Of a stretch of 64,000 nt of DNA, positions 44,144 through 56,942 are shown in pieces (within the stretch, counting starts at the first letter, position 1; each line of letters opens with the position of its first letter). Origin of the DNA: Notolepis coatsorum (Eukaryota; Chordata; Actinopteri; Aulopiformes; Paralepididae); assembly GCA_963971535.1 (NCBI GenBank), contig OZ020585.1, positions 26,571,789 to 26,635,788 on the forward strand, in the 5' to 3' direction. The notes under the pieces are model-generated. The model saw nothing but the letters and a program-made list of their open reading frames with translations, made no database searches and was not told the origin of the DNA. A program made the translations under genes and the position numbers.

Positions 44144-46314
44144 ATGACCTCCGAGCACCAGGCCAGCCCTCAGCCGCCCACCCACGGGCCCGACCAGCCC
44201 AGCACGGACTACTTCTCCTGGGGGGTTCGCCTCCAGGTCACCGGCCTGGGCTTCGGCTTCTACGCCGCGGTGTTCCTCCTCTGCCACCTCCTGTCCTCTG
44301 CCCTCTGCCGGACCTACCACTCCCTGTTGGCCAAAGAAAAGGTGTTCTGGAACCTGGCGGCCACTCGCGCCGCCTTCGGCATCCAGGGCACGGTTGCCGG
44401 ACTCCGGGCCCTAACCGAGGACTCCGTGCTGTCCCGGGACATAGTGAGGGGACAGCTGGACTGGTCGTGGTTCAACATCCTCACCGCCACGGGCTTCTTC
44501 GTGTTCGAGAACGTGGCGCTCCACGCCTCCAGTGTGGCGTTTCGGTCATTTGACCTGCCCCTGGCGGTGCACCACTTTTTCGCCCTGGCAGGGTTTGCCG
44601 GGGCCGTGGTGTGGGACTCTCTGGGCCACTTCCTGCCCATGGTGACGCTGCTTCTAGAGATGAGCACCCCATTCACCTGCATATCCTGGATGCTACTGAA
44701 GGTAGGGGGTGGTTAGTTTCATAACTCTTTTTCGCCCTGTACCCAACCACTGTTTATGAGTCAGGTTTTGTACAATGTGTCTTTCTCTCTGTCCCTGGAG
44801 TTCATGGTTCAGGGTGCTAGGGTTCCAGTAGTGCATCTGGGCGATGCTGTAAGCTTCCTATCATGCTGATGTGTTTTTACAGTGTGTAATTGAACTCTGT
44901 GTAGCCTACAGTAGGGGTGGGGTATCACCAGAGCCCCCACGGTGCGATATTATCGCAATGCTAGAGTCACGACATTGTAATATCACGATATTGCTATTTA
45001 TTCCCTTTTTTTCACTTGCACATTATGTCCCCAGTGGGAAACTTTGTTAACATCTGCAATACAAAATAGATATAGGCCTACATCATCTGTTCTATCTAAT
45101 AAGAAACTGAATGTTTTCAGTCTGTTGACCTCATTCCAGTCATTTTTATTGCAGTAAAATGGGATTTTCGAGCAAAAGCAAAAAGAATCTCTGCGTCTGT
45201 GTCAGAGGGCCCCTACTCCTAGCGTAAGGGGGGTTTCAATTCCTCCTTAGGGTTGACACGAAACACAAACATGTGTCACATGACACATGTCAAACACTTG
45301 ATCATATGGGTACTGCTCTGTTGATTAGAAAGAGGAACTTCCAGAAAAGGTGCTAATGCCATGGCATTTCTGTTCCTCCCTCCCTCAAATTTCAGATTGA
45401 TTTTGTATGACATCATGCTAGTAGCTACGACATTAAGCCTGGATAACTAGGATAACTGGGGGGGGCGACAGTGGCTCGGTACGTAGAGCAGTCGTCTGGT
45501 TATCCGGAGGTTCCTGGTTCGATTCCCGCTGCAGCGTGTCGAAGTGTCCTTGAGCAAGACACTTAACCCTTAATTGCTCCTGATGAGCAGGTTGGCACCT
45601 TGCATGGTTGCCTCCACCATCGGTGTGTGTGAATGTGTGAGTGAACGGGTCAAATGTGAGGAGCAAATTGTAAAGCGCTTCAGATAAAAGCGCTATATAA
45701 ATGCAGCCATTTACCATATTTATAACTACTATAGATACTGAACATAGTTAAATGTACAATAACATCAAGCAAATCGCCTCCCTATATTTACTAAATACTT
45801 TTCTGCATTCATTTACAGAAGGTAATGTGGGAAAAGCAACTTTACAGATTGTCGATTTTAAGTCAAGCAATCAATTAGTCGACGACATCCTATGACGGTT
45901 ACTCGGACTATGAATTTCTACCCACGTATCTAATGTCTTCTCTCTGTTGATCCTCCTTCTCACCTCCACATCCAGGCGGGCTGGGCACGGACCTTGTTCT
46001 GGAAGGCCAACCAGTGGGTGATGATCCACATGTTCCACTGTCGCATGGTGCTCACCTACTACATGTGGTGGGTGAGCTTGAGCCACTGGGAGGAGGTGGT
46101 CACCCACGTGGCTCTGCCCCAGCGCCTGCTGTTCTTCTCGGGCCTGGCCCTGCTCACGGTCCTCATCAACCCCATCTGGACGCACAAGAAGACCATGCAG
46201 CTCCTCAACCCCGTGGACTGGAACTTTGGCGACAAGCCAGCGCCCCCGAATGGCCCCGCCTCGTTGGGCAGGGCTGAGGGCGCGGGGGGTCCCGTCAAAC
46301 CCCACACCAGCTGA
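44144..46314 (+). CDS. cln8: CLN8 protein (ER transmembrane, TLC domain), join 44144..44701 and 45976..46314
   Basis: Two coding exons give 298 residues (186 + 112), close to human CLN8 (286). The junction is phase 0: LLK|GTAGGG at 44701, and a pyrimidine-rich acceptor TCCACATCCAG ending 45975. ATG 44144 is chosen because MTSEHQ leads straight into the family sequence. The protein shows the CLN8 hallmarks: [10 protein letters not shown], an N-terminal membrane helix ([20 protein letters not shown]), [81 protein letters not shown] and [22 protein letters not shown]. About five membrane segments are expected. The family protein sits in ER/ER-Golgi membranes and exports newly made lysosomal enzymes; human loss causes neuronal ceroid lipofuscinosis. 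The C-terminus ends PVKPHTS and lacks the KKRP-type dilysine retrieval signal of human CLN8. It appears intact. Confidence 0.95.
44911..45225. mobile_element. possible hAT-like MITE in cln8 intron
   Basis: Starts AGTAGGGGTGGGGTATCACC with GATATTATCGCAATG words typical of hAT MITEs, and a weak inverse end GGGCCCCTACTCCTA at 45207-45221. No clear target duplication. Confidence 0.45.
45463..45716 (+). mobile_element. V-SINE in cln8 intron
   Basis: tRNA-like head with B box GGTTCGATTCC at 45516-45526, then the V-SINE core GTGTCCTTGAGCAAGACACT, TTGGCACCTTGCATGG, and the L2-type tail AAAGCGCTATATAAATGCAG with CCATTTACC. About 254 bp, sense to cln8. A retroposon moved by an L2-type LINE. Confidence 0.92.
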
Positions 46315-49282
46315 GTGAAGGGGCTGGACCTGGGATGTGTGTTTGTTTACTGTAATAAGAGACTAAGTGACTATGGGACTTTTTACTTACTTAATCTTTT
46401 TATTTTTACTGGATGTATGAAGTGGTTTTTGCGAGTGATATTTCTTTTCCCCCCTTTCACTTATTTTTTAGCTGCGACCAGCAGCACTATAGGTCACTCC
46501 GTCAGCTGGTCGGTTGGTTGGTTCCACAAAAATGTCCCCACTCACTAGCAGCCACAGGTTTCGCACTAGGGGGCTGAAATTACATGGAGGTCAAGTGTGT
46601 GTGTGTGAAGGTGCAAGTGTGTGTGTTTATGCCAATTAGCTAAAAGGGGGCATGGTAATGGGGGTGGCCTGTCGCAGCTTTTGCGAATTCACACTTGTTT
46701 TTGACTGCGATTATAGCTTTCTTTCTACAGGTTGGGAAGGAAAGAGTGAGTGAACTCTGCTATATTTGGGTTCTCAAAACCCATCACAAAAGGTCCACAG
46801 GTCAATGTATGGTTGATGATGGAATCAGCCTGCCTTTGTTTATTGCTCTTTGTTTAGAGGAAGAGATATTAACTTCCCAACTGGTTGGCATTCGGCAGGG
46901 AGGCGTGAAAGCAGGGACTGCTTGCTGCCCTCAGCACATGTCAATCTGAAGTATGCACTTACCAGTAGGGAGCTTGTCATTAATTCACAACAGACACAAA
47001 GCACAGATGCATTAGACAGCAGTTCTTATAAGACTAGCCTCAAAACGCAAAGGAAGGTTTCCTTCCTCGTATGCCCTCATTTGACCCAAGTTGAAAGCAA
47101 CTCAAGCCGTTAGAAACATGGGTCCTGTCTTGCTCAACAGAGCAAGATAAGTAAGTAAAACTTAATTTGTATAGCGCCCTTCTCAGCACGAGTGCACAGA
47201 GTGAACAGTGAAAATACAAGAAATAAATCATGTGAAGAGAAGAAAAAAACATAAGATCTACCCACGGACGAACCCTTGTCTTTTATCGTGTCAAAGATAA
47301 GGTCTCCTTGACTTTCGTTTTAAAGTTGAGTTATGCTGTCGGCTTCGATAAGCGCTAGTTGCATATTGTGTGATCGTGGATTCTCAGGGAGCCAGGGCGA
47401 GCTGTGTTCTCAAAGACTCACCAAAGGGAAGTTTGTGGTGAGGTAATGACAAACGTGTGGTTTCTCTGTCACACAGCCCTATTAGCCTACTTTACGTCTA
47501 CAACCGGCATACTTGAGAACAGGGAATTGGGGTTAAGTTTTTGAACAGTGATCCATTGAAAGGAGCTCCTCCTGGGGGTTGGTTGTATCCACAGACAAAA
47601 GCCACGCTTTCTTAAGTGAACAATTAGATCACAGCATCTACGGGGGTTGCCTTAGTTGGTTGGTGACTGTTGTTTTTTTTGGCTTGTGAACCCTATTTCA
47701 TCCGAGGGGAAGATATTTGTCATGAATGTTCTCACTGGAGAATAGTGCCGCGTGGTGGATGCTGTTGGAATCGGTTCACCCACACCAGAGTGGATTCCAG
47801 ACTGGCCCTCGTCAACAAGGCTCTGTTCTCCAGTGTGGAGGTATGGTGTGTGTGTGTGTGTGGAGGCAAAGTCGAAACACTGTTTGTCGGTTAAAAATAA
47901 CCGAGAGAAACTCTTGTGACCTTTTTTTTTACATTTTAAATGTAAGATAATAGCGACTAATGATATTCTACTTCTTATTGGCTTTTCACAATATTCAGTC
48001 CCATTCTCATCTTGAGACCAAAGAAAAACGTATGATACTCAAACTGATGAGATGGTTTTAGCAGGAAATGTCCCATACGTTTTGAAATGTTTTTTAGTTT
48101 TTTTTTTTTGTCAACAATTGTCACTTGTTAATGCCTTACAGAAACTAGTGATGTTTTCCTCGTCTCATACAATGGTCTTATTGTACGGGAAAACGTGGCC
48201 CTGCCAGTTGACTATTGTCTATTGTCATGGGTTCCACATGGATGTTTTTGTATGGCTGTGGTGGACAGTGTGTGGCTAGTGAGAATACTGCGAGATTAGT
48301 GACATGACTAGAGAGAAACTCTTTGAGTTTGAAGTGCATTCATAGTATTTTAAGATTAGAATATAGGGTCAAAGTCTCATATTTAACATGCATATAATTG
48401 TTTGGGAACAGCTGTCATTTCTGGACCGTTTGACTGTTGATTTCACAAGTTCTCATAGTACAAAGACTGCTCTGTAAATGTCTCATTCCGTTACTATGCT
48501 ATGGGTTGAGTTGTCTTTTTCTTTTCTTATTTTTTTTAGCTATTACTCTATATACAAGCAGTTATGGTGTCACAGCTGATGCCACTTACAGGTGTCACAA
48601 GGAGAGTGTTTGTAAGTATATTTTAACGATAACGATTAGCAGTAACAGGTTTTTACCCCAGGCCTGTTTTGTAAGGATGTTGTATGTGTTCCACTAACAC
48701 GATGTCCTTGCACTTTCAGCAAGACAGTCGATGCATATGGAATTGGAAATGTGCAGTTTCCAAATCACACTAAATCATGGTACCTAAAGTGATTTTGCAA
48801 CTGTTTTCCAATTCACTACCTTCAATTCTCCGGACATCTACGAAAACGAGAGGTGCTACTAGAAACAGTTCAGTGGGCCACTTCTCAGCGGCCGTGTGCC
48901 GCTCCAGTATCTTCTTTGGGTTCAGTCGTTGAGAAAGTGGCCCATAGAACTGTTTCTACTGTATTGTGCTGTTCTTGAGAGCGAGCGCTAAGCTCCGATT
49001 GTGGAGTGGCTGAAGCTCGAGATATTCCTTCAAGGTGTACTAATATTAGAAACTGACAAAACAACAAAAGATGGCGATAATTTTCTCAGACTGACTGTGT
49101 ACTTCTGTGTACTGTAGTCATACTAAACTCTGTAACACCATGTTTGTGTTTTGGGAAGTGCATTCGTTTGAGTCGAGCCTGACACAATAAAATGTGTTTT
49201 TACACAATCTGATATGAATCAATGTCATATAATGATATTTCCTCCACTTGATTGTAAACAGGGCATCTAATGTTTATTATGG
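46315..49282. other. downstream of cln8; long 3' UTR or intergenic
   Basis: No coding gene recognised. No AATAAA close to the cln8 stop; one is at about 47225 (GAAATAAATC) within retroposon-like DNA and another at about 49186 (ACACAATAAAATG), so a long 3' UTR is possible. 47150-47280 (ACTTAATTTGTATAGCGCCC) is a retroposon tail fragment. Confidence 0.45.
48857..48963. repeat. 107-nt hairpin-forming inverted repeat
   Basis: Arms 48857-48890 and 48927-48963 pair over about 33 positions (AGAAACAGTTCAGTGGGCCA with TGGCCCATAGAACTGTTTCT) with a 36-nt loop. It could be a small foldback element or a pre-miRNA-like stem. Confidence 0.8.
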
Positions 49283-49474
49283 TGGGGCGACAGTGACTCA
49301 GGAGGTAGAGCGTCGTCTGGTAATCACAAGGTTCCCAGTTTGATTCCAGCTGCTCCCGGCAGTGTGTCAAAGTGTCTTTGAGCAAGACCCCTAACTGCTC
49401 CGGATGAGCAGATTGGCACCTTACATGGTTGCTACTTGGGGAAAAAGCGCTATGTAAATGCAGTCCATTTACCA
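49283..49474 (+). mobile_element. V-SINE, second copy
   Basis: GGGGCGACAGTGACTCAGGA, TTTGAGCAAGACC, GATTGGCACCTTACATGG and tail AAAGCGCTATGTAAATGCAG, CCATTTACC. Shorter and more diverged than the intronic copy; the B box is decayed (AGTTTGATTCC). Confidence 0.88.
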
Positions 49475-51269
49475 TTATTTCTATTGCTGTGTTTATGTTT
49501 ATAATTCATGCCATACAATATCTGGCCACTAGGTGGCATAGTAGGATAGAGTAGGCTCCCCCATCTCAATACACAGGGAACTCATGCACTTTTCTGGGTC
49601 TTGGAAGAGTCAAAACAATTGCTACTATAAATGGGTATTAGACAGACAGCACTCATAGATTCATCAGGTCAGCGACATGGAGATGTTGAAGTAACAAATA
49701 TTCAGGCATCAGTCAATTCAATCTCCCAGTTATAGCTATATATTGCTTAATTACTGGCATTTTTCTTTTTCGTTTATAGGCATATATTTGAGAATGAGGT
49801 ATGGGTGTTGACGGGGGGTATCTTCAGAAATGAATAATGGTGGAAATGGGCTTAAAACCACTGAAGAAGTAGGTTAAACGAGAGATAGAAATGACACATA
49901 CAAAAAGTCTGCCTACTTTGAATGATCTCCCAACAACATCAGCGCACAGCTGTTTTCAAGGGAGCCACCTCACAGGTCACGTGGGACCGACTACTGGAGA
50001 GGAGTTTGGGAATGTTGATTGAGGGTCTCTGCAGCCAATTAAAAGTGTCCCCCTCCGAAATCTCCGCCAATGGCACTGCACTGGGAGGAGGCGAGGCGTC
50101 CCATGGATGGAGTCAGTTTCCAAAGAGAAGAGAGTTGAGCAAAAGCGAGTGTTACTGTTGTGGGGAAAGTAAAGATTATTTTATTAGATAGAGAACAACT
50201 TATGTTTGTCAGAAAATGGTTTAGTTTGACATTTGCACGGTAGCACTTGGAAAGAATACGCAATTCATGGGCTGGAGTGTTAACATGGTGAGTTGATAGC
50301 AGTTTTTATTAACCTGACAGTCACATTACATTTCTCTAAATAGACTACTTTTGCTCAGTGCGGCTTCAGGTGAGTGGTTACATGTTTTGATGACACGGTC
50401 TTTATTTGAGTTTCTGAATAAGTGTTTTGACTTTTTGTTTGCAAACAAACGGTGTGTTGTTGTGCGTCAGTTATAACGTGGCGAGTTGTCTTTGGACACT
50501 AATGTCAAGTCATTTCCCTGAAGCGCCGAAAAGTGGACATTATTCATTCTGTTTTGATGTTATTGTTCACGAATGTGTCCTCGGATCCTCTGCAGATGGC
50601 AAACGCGTGTGTGGAGTTGTTTTTCTGTTCGTCCACAGAGCTGCACTAGTAACACTTAGTCAGTGACAATGACAAACATGATGTATTATGTTAAGTCATA
50701 TGTATTGGATGCCCTTATGGCCCTATGCTCCTTTACAGGTGCGTGGCATCCTTTTGAATGCAAAAGTCAGTCCACTAACCAACCATCTATGACGGTAACA
50801 ACTCTATTACTTCAGACAAACACGCCCGATTTGCCAGATTGATTTGTTTAGCATCATGGTATATGTGTTATTAGGAAGTGTTCCTGAACGGCTGAACACT
50901 CGGGCCAATCTACAAATTCCACTTAGTCATGCATAGCATTCCTCAATAAAGACGCTGCTGCACAGCTCCAGCCAACTGGAAATGACTGTAACACACCATC
51001 ACTCTCTACCCAAAAAACCCAATTTAATAAATCTGTTCTCTCCCAAGTTGTCAGAGTTGCTTTTCTACCGAGGTGATACCAAAAAAAAGTTGTCTATTTT
51101 CAGGAGCCCTCGGAGGCGCGTAAGACTATAGAGGTTGAGTTGCCAAAAAAAAAAGATGGTTAGAGATACGGGGCAGTGCTTTGATCTTCTCATGTATTGT
51201 CTGGCGCCATGGTTGTCCAATTCACTCTACATCAGTACTGGGGGAGAGAGAGTTGGAAGCCTCCCGAGG
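49475..51269. other. gene-free stretch
   Basis: No gene, no recognised repeat. Open frames up to about 90 codons lack family features. Confidence 0.45.
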
Positions 51270-51271
<2 letters not shown>

Positions 51272-51305
<34 letters not shown>

Positions 51306-51349
51306 CACACTCACACTCACACACACACACACTCTCTCTCTCTCTCTCA
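51272..51349. repeat. (CA)n-(CACT)n-(CT)n compound microsatellite
   Basis: CA run, then CACT repeats, CA run and CT run. Confidence 0.95.
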
Positions 51350-51955
51350 TGCTCTCCTGGTAATTTGCTTAGCAAATAGCCAGGCTCACTTGTGAGCACA
51401 GATGCTTGATGCTTCCACCCACTAGAATTACATAAGAAAAGGTTCTCCAAGACCCCCCCCCCTTTGTCCAAATGTACTGCAGCATTCCCTCAGTGACCAC
51501 TCAGGTGGGTGGTGTGTGTGTGTAGACACATGCTCCACCAGGCCACGACACACTTCCTCCTCATCAAACCTCACAGTGATGATCTCTGTCAGCCATCACT
51601 GCTGGCTGCTGCTGTGTTCTCTGTAACCAGTGGAGTTCAAACCTGCGGCCTGTGGCTTTCCAATCCACCCATGGATGGATGACGTCTGTCATATCCTCTC
51701 AGATTATTTCAACTTTGACCTCGGTTGTTGTCGCTGACCTTACAAAGCGCTACCAATGACAGTACAGCTTTATGCGATTTTGGCAAAAGCAACTTCCAAA
51801 CTTGAGTGGATCACGTTAAGAGATGGTCGAGAAATGAATCACCTCTTTGTTTTGGAGCGTTAACGCCACATAAAAGCTGACCACGATCTTTGCAGGATTT
51901 ATGTTGTTGTCAACCTCGCGGTGAGTGAAGAGAGACATCATCGAGTGAAGGCATC
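51350..51955. other. gene-free stretch
   Basis: Nothing recognised apart from a short C run near 51452. Confidence 0.45.
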
Positions 51956-52647
51956 TTAACACATTGGACGCCAGACCCGAGATAGGTCGGGTTAACTCGC
52001 CATCGCTTGAGCGCCAAACCTGAGAAAAGTCGGGTTTTGGTCGGTATTTCTTTCATTCGCTATTTCCATTCATAATCCATCGAGGGAGCCTGATGTTATC
52101 ATTGGGAATGAGTCTGAGATCGCAAACGTCCAATACCGCCGCCTAACGCCTTGCGGCCGGTATTGCACATCCTTGGAATCTCTCTGGCTTGACCTGTATG
52201 TTCGGTGACGATCGAAGCATAGAACCCCCCCCCCCCCCCCCCCCCCCCGGCCCACCCTTTCATGCATGCATGATGAAACATAATACAGATAATATAACGT
52301 TGATTTCAGATGGATTGTTGATCCAGGCGAGGAATGGCACGGTTTCTAGTGAATGCACTAAACGCTGCTTAGCGGCGTTTCCTGGGATTACACAGAATTA
52401 CTCTAAAACTATACTCATATTCACCACGGTATAACACACGAATGAATGGATGAAAAAAGTATTTATTTTTCACAAATTTAATGATAGATACTCGATGTCA
52501 AATGGGCAATAGTTTTATATCCATAGCTATGATATTTAATATAGTTTACTTTTAGCACTGCAAACACCGGCATGTATCCCCATTCATTAAAGCGCTGGCA
52601 CACACGGCCATACGGCCCACAGCGACCTCTGGCGCTGAATGTGTTAA
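51956..52647. mobile_element. piggyBac-type MITE, about 690 bp
   Basis: Bounded by TTAA on both sides (51956-51959, 52644-52647). Ends TTAACACATTGGACGCCAGA and TCTGGCGCTGAATGTGTTAA form a terminal inverted repeat of about 18 bp with 3 mismatches. TTAA target and CAC... ends are the piggyBac pattern. The body has CGAGATAGGTCGGGTT and AGAAAAGTCGGGTTT words and a C run at 52227-52248. No transposase frame. Confidence 0.8.
52227..52248. repeat. poly-C tract
   Basis: About 22 consecutive C. Confidence 0.95.
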
Positions 52648-53412
52648 TGATGACCGCGTTCTGTTCTGATCTCGTCTGTTGTCTCGTCAACTGTATGGTC
52701 ACGGAGGGGAATCCCACTCTGCTCCATAGTTCTCCTGTTCTGGTCCAATCTGGTGGCTACTTTGTCTGAATGCAGATGCAGCAGGTTGGAAATTGCCAGG
52801 AATCGCTAATTTGCGATAAGTGAGTGTGTCGAGGAAGTTATTCCACTTTGCCAATAGGGGCTTATGGAAATGCTTGTACTCTCTTTCTCTCTCTGAGTTT
52901 GAGTGTACACACACACAGTGGTTGAGCAGAGGAGCAGCATACTGGTCATTTTTCAGAGAACCCAGCGAGATACGACGTGGATTAGCAGCATAGTTTTGGC
53001 GACAGCTGGGTGGGAAACGGCGGAGGACTTCTGCAGGTGGACGTGTGGAATCGACGTGTCAGCCGTGTTTATCAGCCGAGACATCTGCCTGATAATGCCA
53101 GGGCACGGTGGATGTTCTATTTTGAGCGAGGCCACTTGGCCCCCCCGACTTTGACTCAATGCACCATGTTGTTCACAGAGTCCAGCCATTAATCGTGATC
53201 GGCATCATGCATGTCATTCACATCAGTTGGCCTCTGCGTGGCGTGACAGTCTGTGCGTCGGATGTGTAGAATGCTGTGAACCGTACGGCTTGGTGGGTCG
53301 TGATTGACCTAAAATTAAATCGAAGCATGTCGAATTGGAGGTCAATTGAAGCATACATCGATTTTAGTGCTGGATCGAACCGCTTCAAATGGGTAGACCT
53401 GACATGTTGAAG
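52648..53412. other. gene-free stretch
   Basis: No gene or repeat recognised. Confidence 0.45.
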
Positions 53413-53838
53413 TTGATTGATTGATTGATTGAAAACTTTATTAACAGATTGCAGAATGGGTACAATACAGTACGGCTCAATACACACAATTGTTAAGGGG
53501 ATGCAGACCAGAGAAAGACTTTCGTCTTGTTTACATCAGGGTCCCCCATTTTCAATTCATCATGACATTTATGTCATACACGACATACAGATATACAGTA
53601 CTGTTACATCCAGACATTTATGACATACAAGATATACAAATATACAGTGAGACAGAGATTCTAAAAGTAAATATATACATTTGAGGGGGAGGAAACTACA
53701 TTGTAGGGGGTTGGGTGCGTCGGTGGGGGGGGGGGTTTGGACATTTACCGGGGCCAGTTTCGAATTGCAGCTTCCCGTAGGTGCCCTTTGAGGGCGGTTT
53801 TGAAGGTGGGTAGGGATTCACATTATTTTATGGCGTGT
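53413..53838 (-). mobile_element. LINE 3' end with (AATC)n tail, second copy
   Basis: Same 3' UTR as 30856-31545 (AACAGATTGCAGAATGGGTA, GGGGATGCAGACCAGAGAAA, CAGGGTCCCCCATTTTC) and a short piece of the ORF2 tail (on plus: TTCGAATTGCAGCTTCCCGT). The 5' truncation point is at about 53838. Confidence 0.85.
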
Positions 53839-53888
53839 GTGTCATATCATCGTAGACATCTCTGTATCGTGTTGTTGTCGGAGAGGGG

Positions 53889-53890
<2 letters not shown>

Positions 53891-53919
<29 letters not shown>

Positions 53920-53957
53920 AACTTTAACAGATTGCAGAATGGGTACATATACAATGG
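53891..53957 (-). mobile_element. very short LINE tail copy
   Basis: (GATT)n then GAAAACTTTAACAGATTGC and AGAATGGGTACATATAC: the last about 40 bp of the 53413 element plus its tail, again in minus orientation. Confidence 0.8.
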
Positions 53958-54565
53958 GAAATATCTATGTATACTGTGAACTATGGGGATAGTTCGAAGT
54001 TATTAGCCATCTTCTCAACTTCAAAGAACTTCCTCTGTCCTCTGAGTCAAGTCAGCAGCACAATGTCTGTTGAACTGACAATCAAGAGCATTGAGTTGGC
54101 CTGTGGTCATCTGTTGTAATCTGATGTTGGAGGGCAATTCTGAGTGACGCCTTCCATTGATATTGAAATGCCTCAAGAGCCAATAGCCAGACAGCTAACA
54201 AAGGAATGAATTGGGCCAGCCTCTCGCCCATTGCCCTCCACACACACACGCGCACACTAATGTTCTTCTGACGTGGGCCTCTGAAAGCCTCCGTCTGTAG
54301 CTAACTGAGAGGGTGGGGGGCGTCCTCTCTGACTCCGTGGCTGTGGCGGGCTCCATTTTTAATTGGACGGCAGGTTCTGAAGACTAAAACTCCTCTCTGT
54401 AATTTTGCCTAGTGACTTGTGTGTTCAGCATTCCAAGCTGGGTGGGAGGGCCGAGTCTAGTGAGGAGAGAGTGTCTGTGAAGAGTGAAGTCTAGCTTCCA
54501 GACTGAAGACATCATGGAAGATAACCAGTCTAGCTGCAATGATAGGAATGCGTCCTCACTGGTCC
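53958..54565. other. gene-free stretch
   Basis: Nothing recognised. Confidence 0.45.
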
Positions 54566-54566
54566 T

Positions 54567-54735
54567 TAGGTTAGGACTATTTGTAGTGGTAAGGAGGTTT
54601 GTTAGGACTATTTGTAGTGGTAAGGAGCCTTGTTAGGACTATTTGTAGTGGTAAGGAGGTTTGTTAGGACTATTTGTAGTGATAAGGAGGTTTTAGGACT
54701 AGCCTATTTGTAGTGGTAAAAAGGTTTGTTAGGAT
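54567..54735. repeat. 31-bp minisatellite, about 5 copies
   Basis: Unit TTAGGACTATTTGTAGTGGT then AAGGAGGTTTG; the last copies are shorter and diverged. Confidence 0.93.
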
Positions 54736-55247
54736 TAGGACGATTTTGATGGAATGATATGGATTTTTAAATAGTAAAAATATAAATGAAAAAAAGGAAA
54801 ATACCACACACTGTTAATGTGTTATTGTATCATCTTGAGAAATCTATTTTTGGTGGGTCTGTCTGATATTGTGGTGGGCCACCACAAATAAATCTATGTA
54901 TGGGAAACACTGAATTAATGGTCTACTAGGAACAAAGGGCTAAAATTGTGCCCTACTATCTAATTATGCAAATGCACATTCAAAAGTAAGCTCTTGGCCT
55001 TTTCTGAGGACATGTAATACATATGCTAACAGTAGGCTACATACATGATACAGAAAAACATTCCATGGCTCCATGACAGAGTCACTGAGGTTATTTGGGG
55101 TTGACCACATTATTTTGTAAGAAACCAGCTCATAACTGAGTGAATGCAGACATGAAACCCCGCCTGATCCCTTAACATTCCACTAGGTTGCACACCAGGC
55201 AATATATAAGCATACCGCCACCCCAAAGGTATGACTATTGCATTTAA
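54736..55247. other. gene-free stretch
   Basis: AT-rich, nothing recognised. Confidence 0.45.
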
Positions 55248-55249
55248 TC

Positions 55250-55268
55250 CCCCCCCCCCCCCCCCCCC
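55250..55268. repeat. poly-C tract
   Basis: About 19 consecutive C. Confidence 0.95.
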
Positions 55269-55531
55269 GTATCTGAGTCTTTCAGTGATCAAGGACAACA
55301 GGAACCGCGCAGAGGAGAAAAATGAGAGAAACCAGACGTTTCATTATAGCTACAGGGCACCTGGGTCTGTCCTCCCCTGAACCTTCCACAAGTACTAACC
55401 TACTACTTGTTGTACTTCGTCAAGTCCGCCCATCCAGCCTGTTGATTGGCCCTGTTTAATGGAGGCCTGATTACTGTAATGTTGGCAGAGGGAGAAGATT
55501 GGGGACAACGCTGCCAGGCAGAGAAGTCCAG

Positions 55532-56010
<479 letters not shown>

Positions 56011-56449
56011 CCCTCACCTCATGTGTGGGAATGCCGCTTGTCATTAAGAAGAGGACGACTCCAGAAAGCGTTTGGGCCTCAAAGCGGTGTGAACAGCAGA
56101 AACCTCTCCAGCGACCAACAAGGGAGCCGCCGCCCACAGAGTAGCTGCCAGCGTCACACCAGCAGCACAGAGTCATTTAATTTGTGACTGAGCTCCGGTC
56201 GCCACAAGAGAGGAGGCTGACACCTCAGAGTGCCCTCCTGCAGACCGCGGCTTAATTTTCATTGTGCGGTGGATGTGCGTAGGTAGCAATTTCCCAGTGC
56301 TATGGATTAGATGGATACCTCACTTAACTGTCAACATGTTGTCGAGGCACGGCCATAGGTTGACTGCGTTTTCACAATGCGCTGCTGACGGGAGAAGTCC
56401 TTGTGTATCTCCAATATTTATGATTTTCATGTTTTTTTACTGAATTGAA

Positions 56450-56942
<493 letters not shown>

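Noticed and set aside
45463-45530. tRNA gene suggested by a perfect B box
   Set aside because: It is the tRNA-derived head of a V-SINE; no cloverleaf acceptor stem is present.
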